Shown piece by piece: positions 7,908 to 10,067 of a DNA stretch of 10,067 bases (the stretch's first letter is position 1; each line of letters begins with the position of its first letter). Below the pieces are notes generated by a model. That model was not told the DNA's origin and made no database searches. It saw nothing but the letters and a program-made list of their open reading frames with translations. The DNA lies in contig DUUR01000309.1 of assembly GCA_012841425.1 (NCBI GenBank), positions 1 through 10,067 on the forward strand, written 5' to 3'. The DNA is from Bacteroidales bacterium (GTDB lineage Bacteria; Bacteroidota; Bacteroidia; Bacteroidales; Dysgonomonadaceae). A program made the translations under genes and the position numbers.

Positions 7908-9452
7908 ATGGCACAAGAAGAAGTATTCAAGAAATTAATATCACATAGTAAAGAATATGGGTTTGTTTTCCAGTCCAGTGAAATATACGACGGATTAAGC
8001 GCCGTTTATGACTACGGACAAATGGGGGTTGAGCTCAAAAACAACTTAAAAAAATATTGGTGGGACAGCATGGTGCTACTACACGAAAATATTGTAGGCA
8101 TTGATTCTGCAATATTTATGCACCCAACCATCTGGAAGGCATCTGGCCATGTGGATGCGTTTAACGATCCATTGATTGATAATAAAGATAGTAAAAAGAG
8201 ATATCGCGCCGATGTACTTATCGAAGATCACCTAGCTAAGTTAGATGACAAGATTGATAAAGAGGTTCAGAAAGCCGCAAAAAGGTTTGGCGAAACATTT
8301 GATGAGAAGATGTATCGCGAAACAAATCCTCGTGTTGTGGGATATCAGAGCAATCGCGACGAGATACATGCTCGCTTTGCAAAAGCTTTAAATGATAATA
8401 ATCTGGATGAATTAAGACAGGTTATTGTGGACTGTGAAATTGCGTGTCCTATTAGTGGAACTAGAAACTGGACCGAAGTACGTCAGTTTAATCTAATGTT
8501 CTCTACCGAGATGGGTGCCACTTCAGAGGGTGCAATGAAGGTATACCTTCGTCCCGAATCTGCTCAAGGTATCTTTGTGAATTACCTCAACGTTCAAAAA
8601 ACAGGGAGGATGAAGATTCCTTTTGGAATTGCACAGATTGGTAAAGCATTCCGTAACGAGATTGTTGCACGTCAGTTTATCTTCCGTATGAGAGAATTTG
8701 AACAGATGGAGATGCAATTCTTTGTGCCACCAGGTGAAGAGCTTGAATGGTTTGAGCACTGGAAGAAACTAAGAATGGAATGGCATCAATCGTTAGGCTT
8801 TGGTGCTGAGAAATACAGATTCCACGATCACGACAAACTTGCTCATTACGCAAATGCAGCTACCGACATAGAGTATGAGATGCCATTTGGCTTTAAAGAA
8901 GTTGAAGGTATTCACTCCAGAACAGACTTCGACTTAAGTCAACACGAAAAGTTCTCTGGCAAGAAATTACAATATTTTGATCCAGAACTAAATAAATCAT
9001 ACACACCCTTTGTAGTCGAAACCTCAATTGGTGTAGACCGTATGTTCCTGTCAATCCTGGCCGGTTCGTATTGCGAAGAGGAGCTCGAGAATGGCGAAAA
9101 GCGTGTATTGCTAAAGTTGCCTCCAGCACTTGCACCGGTAAAACTTGCCATACTGCCTCTTGTTAAGAAGGACGGACTCGCAGAGAAAGCTCGTGAGATA
9201 ATGGATGATCTTAAATTCAACTTTGCTTGTCAGTACGACGAAAAAGATAGTATAGGAAAACGCTATCGTCGCCACGACGCAATTGGCACTCCTTTCTGTG
9301 CAACTATAGATCACCAGACTCTAGAAGATAACATGGTTACGATAAGACATCGCGACACCATGGAGCAAGAAAGAGTTGCTATAAGCGATCTGCAACAGAT
9401 AATTGTAGAGAAAACAGAAATGAAAAGCTTGTTGAAAAAACTATCAAAATAA
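7908..9452 (+). CDS. glyQS: glycine--tRNA ligase (alpha2 type)
   Basis: Class II aminoacyl-tRNA synthetase that charges tRNA-Gly with glycine in the cytoplasm. This is the single-chain dimeric type also found in eukaryotes, archaea and Bacteroidota, not the alpha2beta2 type of E. coli. The N-terminal signature SSEIYDGLSAVYDYGQMG is present. The GlyRS hallmark RPESAQG is at 215-221, motif 2 (GKAFRNE, Arg249, then FRMREFEQMEM) at about 245-268, and motif 3 (GVDR) at 375-378. The anticodon-binding domain begins near LPPALAPVKLA at about 404 and runs to about residue 505. The 514-residue length is normal for the group and no key residue is missing. The ATG at 7908 is supported by the conserved start of the protein and the promoter-leader arrangement upstream. 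The FKBP lipoprotein gene follows after 10 bases, so the two are probably one transcript. Confidence 0.97.
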   Translation: MAQEEVFKKLISHSKEYGFVFQSSEIYDGLSAVYDYGQMGVELKNNLKKYWWDSMVLLHENIVGIDSAIFMHPTIWKASGHVDAFNDPLIDNKDSKKRYRADVLIEDHLAKLDDKIDKEVQKAAKRFGETFDEKMYRETNPRVVGYQSNRDEIHARFAKALNDNNLDELRQVIVDCEIACPISGTRNWTEVRQFNLMFSTEMGATSEGAMKVYLRPESAQGIFVNYLNVQKTGRMKIPFGIAQIGKAFRNEIVARQFIFRMREFEQMEMQFFVPPGEELEWFEHWKKLRMEWHQSLGFGAEKYRFHDHDKLAHYANAATDIEYEMPFGFKEVEGIHSRTDFDLSQHEKFSGKKLQYFDPELNKSYTPFVVETSIGVDRMFLSILAGSYCEEELENGEKRVLLKLPPALAPVKLAILPLVKKDGLAEKAREIMDDLKFNFACQYDEKDSIGKRYRRHDAIGTPFCATIDHQTLEDNMVTIRHRDTMEQERVAISDLQQIIVEKTEMKSLLKKLSK

Positions 9453-9462
9453 AACCACGAAA

Positions 9463-10008
9463 ATGAAAAAACAACCACTATTTGTTATTCTGCTATTATC
9501 AATCTTCCTTTTTTCATCCTGCGATGATAAGACAGAAACTGTTGACGACCGCTGGAAGATTGAAAATGAAACTCAATTTAATATTATTGTCGATGATCCT
9601 GAATATAAAAAGTTAAACTCACTAGCAGGAAACGGCTTTATAATGTATAAGGTTCTTAAAACCGGTACGGGAGATAGATCTCCAGCTTTCAACGAGCAGG
9701 TAAAGGCTCTTCATTTCGGCTGGTATAAAAATATATGGACAAAACCCGACACGTTTACAGACGAGAAAGGAAACTTCATTACAAATAAAATCGATTTTGA
9801 TAAGGCCAATAGAGATAGAGCACGCACGTTTTACGTAAACAATAATATTGAAGGTTTTAGAACTGCTCTACAATATATGAAAGAAGGTGATAGATGGGAG
9901 ATATGGATACCCTGGAAGTTAGGCTTTGGAGCCGTGGGCGACGGCCCAATTAAAGGATACTCAACTTTGGTATTCGAAATTGAATTGGTAGAAATAGTAA
10001 ATAAATAA
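9463..10008 (+). CDS. FKBP-type peptidyl-prolyl cis-trans isomerase, lipoprotein
   Basis: Probable periplasm-facing prolyl isomerase anchored by lipid. The signal (MKKQPLFVILLLSIFLF) ends in the lipobox FSSC with Cys20 as the lipidated residue; the next residues are Asp-Asp, and whether it stays in the inner membrane or goes to the outer membrane is not decided by the sequence. Residues 21-55 form a charged linker and an FKBP fold spans about 56-179. Landmarks are HFGW at 84-87 (usual HYTG), the FD pair at 112-113 (FKBP12 Phe36-Asp37), IEGFRTALQYMKEGD at 129-143, GFGAVGDGP at 154-162, and the closing strand STLVFEIELVEI. About 24 residues are inserted between HFGW and the FD pair. Compared with FKBP12, three pocket aromatics are changed: Tyr26, Trp59 and Tyr82 are Phe85, Phe132 and Phe155, so catalytic strength is uncertain. 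It lies 10 bases after glyQS. No clear terminator follows. Confidence 0.88.
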   Translation: MKKQPLFVILLLSIFLFSSCDDKTETVDDRWKIENETQFNIIVDDPEYKKLNSLAGNGFIMYKVLKTGTGDRSPAFNEQVKALHFGWYKNIWTKPDTFTDEKGNFITNKIDFDKANRDRARTFYVNNNIEGFRTALQYMKEGDRWEIWIPWKLGFGAVGDGPIKGYSTLVFEIELVEIVNK

Positions 10009-10017
10009 ATATTTAGA

Positions 10018-10067
10018 TCACAAGCTCAGCAGAAACTGCTCAATTGCGCCTCTAACCTGAGCGCGAG
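10018..10067 (-). CDS. possible 3' end of a convergent gene (partial)
   Basis: Read on the minus strand from the window edge, one frame is open and ends at TGA (10018-10020), giving the tail RAQVRGAIEQFLLSL. The composition (mixed hydrophobic and charged, helical pattern) is protein-like, and a convergent neighbour would fit the small 9-base gap after the FKBP stop. Only 15 residues are visible, so neither the family nor even the coding status can be settled. I do not recognise it. Confidence 0.35.
   Translation of the reverse strand, partial: RAQVRGAIEQFLLSL

Noticed and set aside
8893..9314. Overlapping antisense open frames within glyQS
   Set aside because: They cover motif 3 and the anticodon-binding domain of an intact synthetase, and none resembles a known protein.
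10028..10040. AGCAG-AAA-CTGCT dyad as a terminator for the glyQS-FKBP unit
   Set aside because: The stem is only five base pairs with a three-base loop, and no T tract follows on either strand.

Overview
The window is an AT-rich stretch of a Bacteroidota chromosome, most likely Bacteroidales. Supporting signs are a C69 dipeptidase and an S46 dipeptidyl-peptidase of the kind common in that group, the single-chain alpha2-type glycyl-tRNA synthetase, a lipoprotein FKBP, the absence of Shine-Dalgarno sequences, and -7 promoter elements close to the Bacteroides TAnnTTTG consensus. No mobile element, tRNA, rRNA, CRISPR array or phage gene was seen. Gene order and codon style look uniform, so I see no sign of recent transfer.

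Left block (plus strand, 1-3663): a C69 dipeptidase cut by the window edge, a 582-residue alpha-D-phosphohexomutase (phosphoglucomutase type) and, 21 bases later, methylglyoxal synthase (mgsA). A strong intrinsic terminator at 3726-3765 closes this unit. Mutase and mgsA probably form one transcript that links sugar-phosphate entry to the methylglyoxal overflow branch.

Middle block (minus strand, 7679 down to 3883): a 14-helix oligosaccharide flippase is followed by a secreted S46 dipeptidyl-peptidase with all expected catalytic residues and a DPP7-type glycine in the specificity position. The 176-base spacer between them holds a degenerate CTTA-rich repeat array (TAAG on the transcribed strand) and no recognisable promoter.

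Right block (plus strand, 7908-10008): glycyl-tRNA synthetase followed after 10 bases by a lipoprotein FKBP-type prolyl isomerase. The 228-base gap at 7680-7907 is a divergent promoter region, with a -7 element for the flippase on one side and a -33/-7 pair plus a small leader hairpin for glyQS on the other. The last 50 bases probably carry the 3' end of a convergent gene.

Taken together this is mainly housekeeping and peptide/sugar metabolism. I did not find a new biological system. The most unusual items are the CTTA repeat spacer, the FKBP with an insertion and altered pocket aromatics, and the hairpin next to the glyQS start codon.
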